Of a DNA stretch of 56,827 nucleotides, positions 1 through 8,074 are shown one piece after another. The stretch's first letter is position 1. Every line of letters begins with the position of its first letter. Below the pieces are notes generated by a model that did not search any database, was not told the origin of the DNA, and was given only the letters and a program-made list of their open reading frames with translations. A program made the translations under genes and the position numbers. The DNA is from Curtobacterium flaccumfaciens UCD-AKU (GTDB lineage Bacteria; Actinomycetota; Actinomycetes; Actinomycetales; Microbacteriaceae), in contig NZ_KB714630.1 of the NCBI RefSeq assembly GCF_000349565.1, positions 45,568 to 102,394 on the forward strand, in the 5' to 3' direction.

Positions 1-31
1 CCCTCGAGCGGATCGGCCGCCGTCGAGCGGA

Positions 32-1570
32 TCAGCCGCGGTCGGCGGGCTCCGCAGCCGCGTCGGAGCGCTCGGACTCCCCCTCGGACCGCCGCGCCGC
101 CCGGCGACGCGCCACCAGGTCCGCACCCGCCAGCACCAACGCCAGCGCCATCAGCGACACCGTGAACGTCGTGCCGCTGCGGAACGCGTCGTGGTACGCG
201 TCGAGCCGGCTGCCCGGACCGGAGCCGCCGGACCCCGACCCCGCCGTCTGGCTCCGGACGATGCCGTAGAAGATGCTCGTCGCGACCGCGGTACCGATCG
301 CCGTCCCGACCCGCTGCCCGAGCTGCTGCATCGAGCCCGCGACACCGGACTGCTCGACGGGGATCTCGGCCAGGGTCAGCGTCTGGTTCGGTGACACCAC
401 GAACCCGCCACCGAGACCACCCACCAGGAACGCTCCGGCCATCGCCCACGGGGTGACCTCCGGCGGAGTGGCGACCGCGGCGAGCATGAGCAGCAGGAAG
501 CCGACGACGACCATCCCGAGCCCGGCGACGACCAGCGCCCGCCCGACCCGGTCGACGATCCGTCCGCCGATGTACGAGCCCACGGCACTCGTCGCCGCGA
601 AGGGGATGCTCACCATGCCGGCGAACAGCGGCGAGAGGCCGAGGCCCTCCTGCAGGTAGAGCGTCACGATGAGGAAGGACGCCGGCAGCGCCGCGAAGTA
701 GACGGCGACGATCGACAGTCCGTTGCGGTACGACGACAGTCGGAAGAGCTCGAAGTGCACCACGGGCGACTTGCCCTGCCGCTTGAACCGCTGTTCCCAG
801 AGCACGAACAGCACGAGGAACACCGCGAAGCCGACCAGCCAGAACCAGCGCGTCGCGGAACCACCACCGCCGCTGGTCAGCACGAAGGGCAGCATCAGGG
901 TGACGATGGCCGCACCGAGCAGCAGGATGCCGACGACGTCCAGTTCGCGGTCCTGCGCCGTCCCCTGAGCCCCCTTCGGCAGCAGGCGGATGGCGAAGAC
1001 GAGCGCGGCGATGCCGAGGGGCACGTTCATCCAGAACAGCAGCCGCCAGCCGGACTCCTCGCCGCCGATCGCGATGAGGCCACCACCGATGGTCGGGCCG
1101 AGTGCGGTGGAGATGCCGATCATCGCGCCGAACAGCCCGAACGCACGGCCCCGCTCCGGCCCCCGGAACAGCTGCTGCACGAGTCCGATGACCTGGGGCA
1201 TCTGGATGCCGGCGGCGAAGCCCTGCAGGATCCGGGTGACGATCAGGACCTCGATGTTCGGCGCCACGGCGCACAGCAGACTCGATCCGGTGAACGCGCT
1301 GAGCCCCACGATGAACATGACCCGTCGGCTCTTCAGGTCGCCGAGCCGGCCGGCGGGCACGAGGGCGAGACCGAAGGCCAGCGCGTACCCCGCCACGATG
1401 AGCTGGAGCGACGAACTGGTGGCCCCGAGGGACTGCTCGATCGAGGGCAGCCCGACGTTCACCTTCGACAGGTCGAGGATCGTCAGGGCCGCGACCGCCA
1501 CGCAGACGGCGAAGGCGCGCCACCGGGTGCGGTCATCGAGGCGGGCGTCGGTCGGTTCGGCGTTGGACAT
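32..1570 (-). CDS. MFS permease, DHA2 (EmrB/QacA) drug exporter type
   Basis: A 512-residue inner-membrane protein with about 14 hydrophobic segments, the usual size and topology of DHA2 proton-driven multidrug exporters. TM1 carries the DHA2 signature LDLSKVNVGLP (residues 32-42). Motif A is GRLGDLKSRR (74-83) and motif C is LGPTIGGGL in TM5. The C-terminus is a charged cytoplasmic tail rich in Arg, Glu and Ser. The ATG at 1570 was chosen because the upstream in-frame stretch is Arg/Gly-rich and not membrane-like, and GGACGGG precedes this ATG. The gene diverges from a LuxR-type regulator across a 308-nt gap full of inverted repeats, so that regulator may control it (inference). The substrate cannot be read from sequence. 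Confidence 0.88.
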   Translation of the reverse strand: MSNAEPTDARLDDRTRWRAFAVCVAVAALTILDLSKVNVGLPSIEQSLGATSSSLQLIVAGYALAFGLALVPAGRLGDLKSRRVMFIVGLSAFTGSSLLCAVAPNIEVLIVTRILQGFAAGIQMPQVIGLVQQLFRGPERGRAFGLFGAMIGISTALGPTIGGGLIAIGGEESGWRLLFWMNVPLGIAALVFAIRLLPKGAQGTAQDRELDVVGILLLGAAIVTLMLPFVLTSGGGGSATRWFWLVGFAVFLVLFVLWEQRFKRQGKSPVVHFELFRLSSYRNGLSIVAVYFAALPASFLIVTLYLQEGLGLSPLFAGMVSIPFAATSAVGSYIGGRIVDRVGRALVVAGLGMVVVGFLLLMLAAVATPPEVTPWAMAGAFLVGGLGGGFVVSPNQTLTLAEIPVEQSGVAGSMQQLGQRVGTAIGTAVATSIFYGIVRSQTAGSGSGGSGPGSRLDAYHDAFRSGTTFTVSLMALALVLAGADLVARRRAARRSEGESERSDAAAEPADRG

Positions 1571-1878
1571 CCCGTCCGTGGTACACCTGCGGCGACGAAC
1601 ACGGTCCGGACAGCCCTGTACCCCGGTTGGCTCCGACGGCCCCGATCGGCCCGTTCGGACACCCCGCAGCGAGCGGACGAGGGGCCCCCTCGTGGCCCCC
1701 CGTACTGGGGGCACGGATGTGGACATCCGTCCGCGCGAGTCCGCTCAGCGGGACGAGACCTGAGTTATCGTGCTCCAGACGGCAGGTCACGTGACGCCCT
1801 CGGATTCCCTAGATCCGAACGGTGGAACAGACCCGTCGTGTTCGTCCGAAGACCCTAACCCGAGGGGTGATACAGACG
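1571..1878. promoter_or_regulatory. Divergent promoter region with stacked inverted repeats
   Basis: This 308-nt gap between the DHA2 permease and the LuxR-side open frame holds several dyads. ACGAGGGG and CCCCTCGT flank a single C at 1677-1693. GGATG-type arms ACGGATG and CATCCGT lie four bases apart at 1713-1730. GTCACGTGAC at 1786-1795 is a perfect 10-bp palindrome. A possible -10 (TATCGT) lies near 1766. These are reasonable operator candidates for a divergent regulator and transporter, but no specific regulator can be assigned. Confidence 0.4.
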
Positions 1879-2103
1879 ATGACATCATCGTTCCCGAGCG
1901 GAACCGAGTGCACCCTCACTCGACGACCGCATCCAATCCACGACAGTTCCGGCGCGCGCTCAGTCGCCGCCTCTCGTCCGCGCTCCGCCACGGTCACCCG
2001 CCGTGCAGCAGCCCGGTCCGCCGCAGTGCGCCCCGTCGCAGCGACCCCCGTGTTCGCCGACGCCCTCCTCGCAGCATCCGCCTCCGGACCCGGAGGCCGG
2101 TGA
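1879..2103 (+). CDS. Small Arg/Ser/Ala-rich leader ORF in frame with the LuxR gene
   Basis: A possible 74-residue peptide beginning MTSSFPSGTECTLTRR. It has a plausible ribosome-binding site (GAGGGGTGA) about nine bases before its ATG. It ends with TGA at 2101-2103, three bases before the LuxR ATG, and is in the same reading frame as that gene. The sequence is basic and of low complexity, with no recognised domain. It could be a translated leader that couples translation to the regulator, a remnant of a longer N-terminus, or a chance open frame in GC-rich DNA. The downstream gene has its own GGAGG site, so its start does not depend on this frame. Confidence 0.35.
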   Translation: MTSSFPSGTECTLTRRPHPIHDSSGARSVAASRPRSATVTRRAAARSAAVRPVAATPVFADALLAASASGPGGR

Positions 2104-2106
2104 GTC

Positions 2107-4806
2107 ATGGCACTCACCGGTCGACGTCTCGAGGTCGACCGGATCGCGACCCTCGCAGTGCTCCCACGGGAGTCCGCGATGGTCGTGGTCGGCGACCCTG
2201 GTTCCGGACGCAGCAGCGTCCTCGACGCGGTCTCGAACCGCGTTTCCCTGCCCATCGTCCGGGTCGGTGTCAACGGGAGTGAATCCCGCTGGCCACTGGC
2301 CGGGGTGACCTCCCTGTTCACCGCGCTGGACGACCCACGAGCGACCGCGCACATCGCCCACCTGCTGCAGGCCGGTGGGACCGCGGCCGCTGTGACGGCC
2401 GGACTGGCGGCGGCGCACGACTTCCTCGACGCCGTGCACGCTCTGACCCTGCCGCCGACGCTCGTCCTCATCGACGACCTCGACCGGATGGACACGGAGA
2501 GCCAGGAGCTCATCGCGTTCCTCGCCGGACGACTCGCGGGCACCGCCCTGCGCGTCGTGGCGACGGTCCGCTCGGTGCCGTCGGACGGTCCGCTCGCGGC
2601 CCTGCCGACCCTGCGCATCGAACCGCTGCCGTCGGACGAGGCCCTGCTCCTCGCCCGGTCCATGGCACCGGCCGAGGCGAACGACGGCGTCCTCGCCGTC
2701 CTCGCCGAGGAGACCGGCGGCAACCCCGGCGCACTCCGCGAACAGCTCGCGGTGCTCACCCGGGAGCAGCTCACCGGTGCCGAGCCGATCGTGCTCCCGC
2801 TCCGCCCCACTCCGACCACCGAGGCCATCGCTGCGCTCGCACTCGAGCCGGCCGCAGGACGCGATCTGGACGTCCTCGCGAAGCTCGCCCTGGTGCCCGT
2901 CGCGAAGACCACGGCGTGGGACCGGGACGAGCTGGACGACCTGGTCGGGGCCGGTCTCGCGACCGTCCGCGGGCAGAGCGTCACCGTGCGGCATCCGCTG
3001 GTCCGTTCCGCGCTCTACTGGCGGATGCCCGCCCGTGACCGCCGCGCGGCACACGCCGAGCTGGCCACGGCGAGCGCCGAGACCGACCCGCGGTCGGCCG
3101 CGTGGCACCGGAGCTTCGTCGACGACGTCCCCGACGTGGTCGCGCTGCTGCAGGCCGCACGGTCGTACGTCGTGGACGGCGCCGTGCACGCCGCGATCGC
3201 GCTGACCGAGCGTGCCCTGCACATCGGTGGCGGGACCGAGGACGAGCACGTCGCGCTCCTCGGGGTCGCGGAGGCCATGCTCGGCAAGCGTCTGCTCGGT
3301 TTCGCCGCGCGGTACCTGGCGGCGCTCCGTCCGTTCCGGACGACGCCGAACGAGGTCCGCCGGCTGCGTCTGCAGTACTCGGCCGAGTACCTCAGCGGTG
3401 ACGCCGTGCACGCGGACGAGTTGCTCGTCCCCGTCGACGCGACCGACCCCACCGAGGTGGACGCCGTCGCCGGACTGATGGCCATGGTGGCGTGCTTCCG
3501 CGCCGAGGCGTGGGAGCTCGACCAGGCGAAGGACCTGCTGCACCGGATCGAACCGCTCGAGGCGTCGGCGTCCGCGCACACCCTCGAGATCACGACGACC
3601 GCGCGCGAGCTCATCGCCGCGGTGGACGGCGTGCTGCCGCCCGACACCGAGCTGCACGACGGGCTCGCGACGTCGGCGCTCGTGGCGATGTCCGACCCGG
3701 CCCTGCTGCTCCTCGCCCACGCGCTGAGCATCGGCGAGCGCTACCGGAGCGCGCGACGGGTGTTCGCACTCGTGCTCGCCCGTGGGCAGGAGTCCGCGGC
3801 GGTGTGGAACGAGGCGGCCCGGTACCTGACGTCCGAGAACGAGGTGCGCTCCGGCAACTTCCGGCAGGCGCTCCGCGCGATCGACGTCTGGGAGTCCGGC
3901 TCGTCCGTCGCCGAGCGGCTGCGTGAGCCGTCCCGGGCGATCGCCGTCGCGTGGCGGCACTTCGCCGAGGGCCGGTCGGCCGAGGCGCTCGACGTGGTGG
4001 ACCGGTGCCTCGAGCACCGTTCGACGAGTCGGCTCTGGGGTGCGACGGCGAAGCTGCACGCGCTCCGCGGCAAGGTCCTGCTGCTCGACGGTCGGCTCGA
4101 CGAGGCAGCGACCGCGCTCGAGGCCGCCGACGCGATCGGCCGGTCGCTCCGGAACCCGGCGGTGCTCCGGCACCTCGGTGACCTGGTCGAGGCGTACGTG
4201 CGCCTCGGTCGGATCGAGGATGCCCGGACGATCACGGCCCGTCTCGCTGCGGACCACCACGCCCGCCCGGGTCGGTGGGGTGCCCTGGTGCTGGCGCGGA
4301 GCCTGGCGCTCGTCGCCGACGACACCACCCGCGAGTCGGCTCGTCGCCGCGCGCTGGAGCTGTTCCAGCCGCACGACTCGCAGTACGAGCGGGCTCGCAC
4401 GTTCGCGGCGCTGGCTGCGGTCGGCAACCCTGCGGAGCGTCCGCGCCTGGGTGCGGCGGCCGCAGCGGCCTACGAGGCGGCGGGCCTGCGTCGTCCGCTC
4501 GTGACCCCGGCGCCGGCTGCGGCGATGCCGCCGTTCGGCACGGGCTCGTCGTCGGTCCGGTCCGCGCCGGTGCTGTCGCCGGCGTTCCCCGGGACGCCGC
4601 GCAGCGCGCCGGACGCGTCGGCGGTGCTCACGTCGCTGACCGCCGAGGAGCGCGCGGTGGTGCAGAAGGTCACCGAGGGGTACCGCAACCGTGAGATCGC
4701 GTCGTCGCTGTTCATGTCGCAGCGCACGGTGGAACTGCGGCTCACGCAGATCTACCGCAAGGTCGGCGCGCGGTCGCGATCGCACCTGGTCGCGCTCCTC
4801 ACGTAG
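2107..4806 (+). CDS. Large LuxR-family ATPase regulator (LAL/MalT-like)
   Basis: An 899-residue transcription regulator of the LAL type: N-terminal P-loop ATPase, long helical sensor region, C-terminal LuxR helix-turn-helix. The P-loop is GDPGSGRSS (29-37), with Arg where Walker A normally has Lys. The Walker B-like segment is LVLIDDLDR (about 119-127). A middle region of helical, TPR-like repeats runs to about residue 780, followed by a Pro/Ala linker. The DNA-binding domain starts at LTAEERAVV and contains NREIASSLFMSQRTVELRL. The ATG at 2107 is preceded by GGAGG at 2092-2096. The ligand is unknown. The divergent DHA2 permease is the nearest candidate target. The Arg for Lys change may weaken ATP hydrolysis. 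Confidence 0.88.
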   Translation: MALTGRRLEVDRIATLAVLPRESAMVVVGDPGSGRSSVLDAVSNRVSLPIVRVGVNGSESRWPLAGVTSLFTALDDPRATAHIAHLLQAGGTAAAVTAGLAAAHDFLDAVHALTLPPTLVLIDDLDRMDTESQELIAFLAGRLAGTALRVVATVRSVPSDGPLAALPTLRIEPLPSDEALLLARSMAPAEANDGVLAVLAEETGGNPGALREQLAVLTREQLTGAEPIVLPLRPTPTTEAIAALALEPAAGRDLDVLAKLALVPVAKTTAWDRDELDDLVGAGLATVRGQSVTVRHPLVRSALYWRMPARDRRAAHAELATASAETDPRSAAWHRSFVDDVPDVVALLQAARSYVVDGAVHAAIALTERALHIGGGTEDEHVALLGVAEAMLGKRLLGFAARYLAALRPFRTTPNEVRRLRLQYSAEYLSGDAVHADELLVPVDATDPTEVDAVAGLMAMVACFRAEAWELDQAKDLLHRIEPLEASASAHTLEITTTARELIAAVDGVLPPDTELHDGLATSALVAMSDPALLLLAHALSIGERYRSARRVFALVLARGQESAAVWNEAARYLTSENEVRSGNFRQALRAIDVWESGSSVAERLREPSRAIAVAWRHFAEGRSAEALDVVDRCLEHRSTSRLWGATAKLHALRGKVLLLDGRLDEAATALEAADAIGRSLRNPAVLRHLGDLVEAYVRLGRIEDARTITARLAADHHARPGRWGALVLARSLALVADDTTRESARRRALELFQPHDSQYERARTFAALAAVGNPAERPRLGAAAAAAYEAAGLRRPLVTPAPAAAMPPFGTGSSSVRSAPVLSPAFPGTPRSAPDASAVLTSLTAEERAVVQKVTEGYRNREIASSLFMSQRTVELRLTQIYRKVGARSRSHLVALLT

Positions 4807-4829
4807 GAGACGCCACCACAGGATGAAGG

Positions 4830-4861
4830 GGAGGCCCGGTACCAGCTGGTACCGGGCCTCC
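4830..4861. repeat. Intergenic palindrome family, copy 1 (perfect 32 bp)
   Basis: Perfect palindrome with left arm GGAGGCCCGGTACCAG and its exact reverse complement, no loop, centred at 4845/4846 on CAGCTG. It is followed by TGTCCGTC. It lies 24 bases after the LuxR stop, so a role in 3'-end formation is possible, but no T-tract follows on either strand. Related palindromes occur at 29181, 33904, 46227 and 56704. Confidence 0.85.
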
Positions 4862-5292
4862 TGTCCGTCTGCGCTCCACGTCTTCACGCAACCGACCTCG
4901 CAGGCTCGGTCGGCGCTGGCGCCGCGCGCCGCTGGCGCGTCGCTCCACGCGAAGCGCGCGCGGTTGCGGGAGTCCGCACGCGCCCGCAGGGCGGTGTGCC
5001 CCCGCGCGCGGGGAACCGCAAGAGCGGCCGACCGGTGTTGCCGTGGGGTCGGCGGCGGGTGAGGCTTCTCCTGCACCGACCGCCGTGCCCCTCCCCCGGG
5101 GCCAGCCCGCGGTACCCCCGTCCGGTACCCGAGCCCCTCGGCCCAACGACACCGACGTCCGTCCTCGCCTGATCCGAGGACGGGCGCCGGTTCCCTCGCC
5201 CAGGGGACCCGGACGCGCGGCAGACCCGACGGCGGTCGGTGCAGCCCCACCGCCCCGTTCCACCCACCCTCGCTCCCCCGAAGGGACAACCG
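4862..5292 (+). promoter_or_regulatory. Long untranslated region upstream of glmS
   Basis: No convincing gene is visible between the LuxR 3' palindrome and glmS. The stretch contains the palindrome CCCCGCGCGCGGGG (5000-5013) and a 9-bp hairpin, CCGTCCTCG pairing with CGAGGACGG, across a 7-nt loop at 5159-5183. The region is even richer in G+C than the surrounding genes. It probably carries the glmS promoter and a structured leader. The glmS ribozyme core seen in Firmicutes was not recognised. Confidence 0.4.
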
Positions 5293-7107
5293 ATGTGCGG
5301 CATCATCGCGGCCCGCGTGTCTGACGACGCGACCCCCTACCTGCTCGACGGACTCGAACGACTCGAGTACCGCGGGTACGACTCCGCCGGCATCGCCGTC
5401 CGGACGGCCGTCGGCGGCGCCGAGACGATCCGCTCGGTCTCCCGCGTCGGCGACCTGCGCACGCTCGTCGCGGCCCGTTCCGGCGACGCGCTCACCGGCA
5501 TCGGCATCGGTCACACCCGCTGGGCCACGCACGGTGCGGTGCGTGAGGCGAACGCACACCCGCACGCCGACTGCACCGGCCGGATCTCGATCGTGCACAA
5601 CGGCATCATCGAGAACGCGGAGCGGCTGCGGCAGACGCTCGAGGCGCAGGGGCACCGGTTCCGGTCCGACGTCGACTCCGAGGTCATCGCCCACCTGGTC
5701 GAGCGGGCCCTGACGGTCGACCCGGACCTGATGCTCGCGGTGCAGATCGCGACGGCGCAGCTCGAGGGGTCGTGGGCGATCGTGGTGCTGGACGCCCGGG
5801 ACGGCCGGATGGTCGTGGCGGCGGACCGTTCCCCGCTGGTCGTCGCCCGCTCCGGCCGCGGTGACTTCGTGGCGAGCGACATCGGTGCGATCGCCGAGTG
5901 GTGCGAGACGTTCGTGGCGCTCCGCGACGGCGACGTCGTCGAGCTCGGCGAAGCCTGGACCTGGTCGTCCGACGGCATCACGGTGCCCGTGCCGTTCCCC
6001 ACGGCGTCCCCGTTCGCCGCGGCCGCGCTCGACCTCGGTGACCACACCGACCACATGGCCAAGGAGATCGGCGAGCAGGCCGACGTCGTCGCGACGATCC
6101 TGGACCGGGTGGCCCGGCGCACCGCCGACGGCAGCATGTGGGTGGGCCTCGGTCTGGCCGGCTTCCACCGGCTGGCGATCGTCGCCTGCGGCACGTCGTT
6201 GAACGCCGGTCAGGTGATCGCGACGGCACTGCGCGGGATCGGCGGGGTGCCGACCGACATCGTCGTCGCGAGCGAGGCCGACCAGGCCGTGCTCGGTCCT
6301 GGCACCCTGGTCGTCGCGATCAGCCAGTCCGGTGAGACGGCCGACGTGCTCCGCGCCCTGGACCGGTTCGAGGACCGCCACCCGGTGCTCGCGCTGACGA
6401 ACAACATGCACTCCTCGCTGGCCCGACGAGCGGACGCCGTGCTCGACTGCCACGCCGGTCCGGAGATCGGGGTCGCCGCCACGAAGACGTTCACGGCGCA
6501 GGTCGTCGTCGGCGTCGCGGCGATGATCGCCGCGATGGTCGCCTCCGGCCGCATCGAGCCGTCGCACGCCCAGGTGCTCGTCGACGAGCTGCTCGACCTG
6601 CCCGCCCGGATCGAGCACGCCGCGCGGGTGTCCGCCGAGCGGATGCCGCTGCTGGCGTCGAGCGTCAAGGAGGCGACCGGATTCCTGTTCCTCGGCCGTG
6701 GCACCGGGCTGCCGTACGCCGCCGAGGGCGCCCTGAAGCTCAAGGAGCTCAGCTACCGCTGGGCCGAGGCCTACCCCGCCGGTGAACTCAAGCACGGACC
6801 GCTCGCCCTGGTGGACGAGGGCACACCGGTGGTCGTCATCGACCACGGCGAACCGAAGATCCGGTCGGCGATCGCCGAGGTCCGGGCCCGCGGTGGTTTC
6901 GTCATCACCATCGGCGGCGAGTCGGCGGACATCCCCGCGCTCGGCCGCCGTGGCACCGGTGGCCTGGCCTGGGGCGCGATGACGGCGCCGTGGGGTCCGC
7001 TCGAGGCCGTCGTGCCGCTGCAGATGCTCGCCCGTGAACTCGCCCTGCAGCTCGGGTGCGACGTCGACAAACCCCGGAACCTGGCGAAGTCGGTGACGGT
7101 CGAGTAG
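5293..7107 (+). CDS. glmS: Glutamine--fructose-6-phosphate aminotransferase (isomerizing)
   Basis: A 604-residue cytoplasmic enzyme that makes glucosamine-6-phosphate from fructose-6-phosphate and glutamine, the first committed step to UDP-GlcNAc and peptidoglycan. MCGIIAA gives the N-terminal Cys2 nucleophile of the class II glutaminase domain, with HTRWATHG and HNGIIEN further on. Two SIS sugar-isomerase domains follow (about 285-430 and 455-595), with CGTS, SQSGETAD and the C-terminal KPRNLAKSVTVE. The length is normal for the family. The ATG at 5293 is fixed by the required Cys2. A short membrane-peptide gene begins 15 nt downstream. Confidence 0.96.
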   Translation: MCGIIAARVSDDATPYLLDGLERLEYRGYDSAGIAVRTAVGGAETIRSVSRVGDLRTLVAARSGDALTGIGIGHTRWATHGAVREANAHPHADCTGRISIVHNGIIENAERLRQTLEAQGHRFRSDVDSEVIAHLVERALTVDPDLMLAVQIATAQLEGSWAIVVLDARDGRMVVAADRSPLVVARSGRGDFVASDIGAIAEWCETFVALRDGDVVELGEAWTWSSDGITVPVPFPTASPFAAAALDLGDHTDHMAKEIGEQADVVATILDRVARRTADGSMWVGLGLAGFHRLAIVACGTSLNAGQVIATALRGIGGVPTDIVVASEADQAVLGPGTLVVAISQSGETADVLRALDRFEDRHPVLALTNNMHSSLARRADAVLDCHAGPEIGVAATKTFTAQVVVGVAAMIAAMVASGRIEPSHAQVLVDELLDLPARIEHAARVSAERMPLLASSVKEATGFLFLGRGTGLPYAAEGALKLKELSYRWAEAYPAGELKHGPLALVDEGTPVVVIDHGEPKIRSAIAEVRARGGFVITIGGESADIPALGRRGTGGLAWGAMTAPWGPLEAVVPLQMLARELALQLGCDVDKPRNLAKSVTVE

Positions 7108-7121
7108 CCGGGCGCCGACGC

Positions 7122-7223
7122 GTGAACCGCCTGACGGTGTTCCTCGCCGTCCTCACCGCCCTGGCGATCGCCAGCACCGTGGTCCTGGTCACGGTGGTGC
7201 TGACGACCGCTGTGCTCCCCTGA
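7122..7223 (+). CDS. 33-residue single-pass membrane peptide
   Basis: A GTG-initiated frame of 33 codons between glmS and the M50-like gene. The peptide starts MNRLTVFLAVLTALAI and is almost wholly hydrophobic (Val, Leu, Ala, Thr) after one Arg at position 3. This is the pattern of a single transmembrane helix with its N-terminus in the cytoplasm. It begins 15 nt after the glmS stop, so it is probably on the same transcript. There is no strong Shine-Dalgarno sequence. The consistent hydrophobicity and the placement argue for a real small protein, but without homologues this is an inference. Confidence 0.5.
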   Translation: MNRLTVFLAVLTALAIASTVVLVTVVLTTAVLP

Positions 7224-7247
7224 CGCCGGTCCCGCAGGATCTTCCTG

Positions 7248-7290
7248 GGCGGGGCTGCGATGCTGGTGGCTTGACCACCGCAGCCCCGCC
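7248..7290 (+). promoter_or_regulatory. Strong hairpin enclosing the putative TTG start of the M50-like gene
   Basis: GGCGGGGCTGC (7248-7258) pairs with GCAGCCCCGCC (7280-7290). Inside, GGTGG (7265-7269) pairs with CCACC (7275-7279), leaving the 5-nt loop CTTGA, which contains the proposed TTG start codon at 7271-7273. It could terminate glmS transcription, gate translation of the next gene, or do both. There is no T-tract. Confidence 0.5.
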
Positions 7291-7984
7291 CCTCGTCTTC
7301 GTCGCGCTCCTCGTCGGCGCCGTCCTGCCGTTCGTGCCGTTCGTCGGCCGTGTGGCACGCATCGCCGCCACCATCGCGCACGAGGTCGGACACGCGATCG
7401 TCGTCGTGCCGTTCGGCGGACGGATCCAGCGCATCGAACTGCACCCGGACGGCTCCGGCGAGGCCTGGGTCCAACTCGGACGGGTGCCCGGCGGCATCCG
7501 GTGGCTCGTCCGCATCCTCAACCTGTACGCCGGCTACAGCGCACCCCTGTGGGCGGGTGTGCTCCTGGTCACCGGGGTGCTGCACGGCTCCCGCTGGCTG
7601 CCCGTGGTGGTGCTCGCGGTCATCGGCCTCGTGGCGCTCGCCTTCGTCCGGAACTGGTTCGGCCTGCTCGTCGTGCTCGGCTTCGACGCCCTCGCCCTGT
7701 GGGTGGCCGTCCGCCCGTCCGAGGTGACCGTGCTGGTGGTCGCCGCCGTCGGGGCCTTCTTCGTCGTCGACGGCCTGCGGTCGGTGGTGCAGGTCGGTCG
7801 CTGGCTGCTCACCGGCGCCCGGGTGCAGACCGACTTCCACATCGCCGCAGCCGAGATGCGGGTGCCGGCGTCGCTGTGGTTCGTGCTGTTCGTCCTCGTC
7901 AACGCCGTCGCGGTGTGGCTGGCGCGTGAGCCCCTGCTCCAGGTCTGGGACACCGTCGTCGCCGGGGTCCGCGCGCTCGTCTGA
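7271..7984 (+). CDS. M50B-like integral membrane metalloprotease
   Basis: A 237-residue protein with about five or six hydrophobic segments. TIAHEVGHAIVVVPFGG near residue 37 holds the zinc motif HExxH (HEVGH) within a membrane segment, as in M50/M50B-like peptidases. LNLYAGYSAPLWAGVLLV near residue 79 matches the conserved GY/P region of the M50B-like group. Such enzymes cut within or near the membrane; the substrate here is unknown. The TTG start at 7271 is needed to include the first hydrophobic segment, but it sits in a strong hairpin and has only a weak upstream GG-rich site, so the start is uncertain. Confidence 0.75.
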   Translation: MTTAAPPLVFVALLVGAVLPFVPFVGRVARIAATIAHEVGHAIVVVPFGGRIQRIELHPDGSGEAWVQLGRVPGGIRWLVRILNLYAGYSAPLWAGVLLVTGVLHGSRWLPVVVLAVIGLVALAFVRNWFGLLVVLGFDALALWVAVRPSEVTVLVVAAVGAFFVVDGLRSVVQVGRWLLTGARVQTDFHIAAAEMRVPASLWFVLFVLVNAVAVWLAREPLLQVWDTVVAGVRALV

Positions 7985-7987
7985 GGG

Positions 7988-8054
7988 GTGGCGGCCACGT
8001 AACCGGGGGCCGCAATCGCCTGTCCGCTCCGAGGGGCTGCGAGGCTACCGCCAC
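7988..8054 (+). promoter_or_regulatory. Structured leader upstream of metY
   Basis: GTGGCGG (7988-7994) can pair with CCGCCAC (8048-8054) to close a 67-nt domain just before the metY ribosome-binding site GGAGGTG. An alternative hairpin, GCGGCC (7991-7996) with GGCCGC (8008-8013), uses part of the same strand, so the two pairings exclude each other. This suggests a conformational switch. It does not match a SAM-I, SAM-II or SAM-IV riboswitch that I can recognise. Confidence 0.35.
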
Positions 8055-8074
8055 ACGACCCCCGGAGGTGTCCC

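Noticed and set aside
4862..5292. glmS ribozyme upstream of glmS
   Set aside because: The conserved ribozyme core could not be recognised, and the element is typical of Firmicutes. The leader may still be regulatory.
1960..6846. A 1628-codon open frame on the minus strand
   Set aside because: It is antisense to the LuxR and glmS genes, rich in Arg, Gly, His and Asp with no domain, and arises because stop codons are rare in antisense frames of GC-rich genes. Similar long frames at 20460-23753, 28778-31711, 48883-52365 and 50757-55118 were rejected for the same reason.
7984..8074. A known SAM riboswitch before metY
   Set aside because: The region is only about 90 nt and does not show the core motifs of SAM-I, SAM-II or SAM-IV. 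Only generic pairing is visible.
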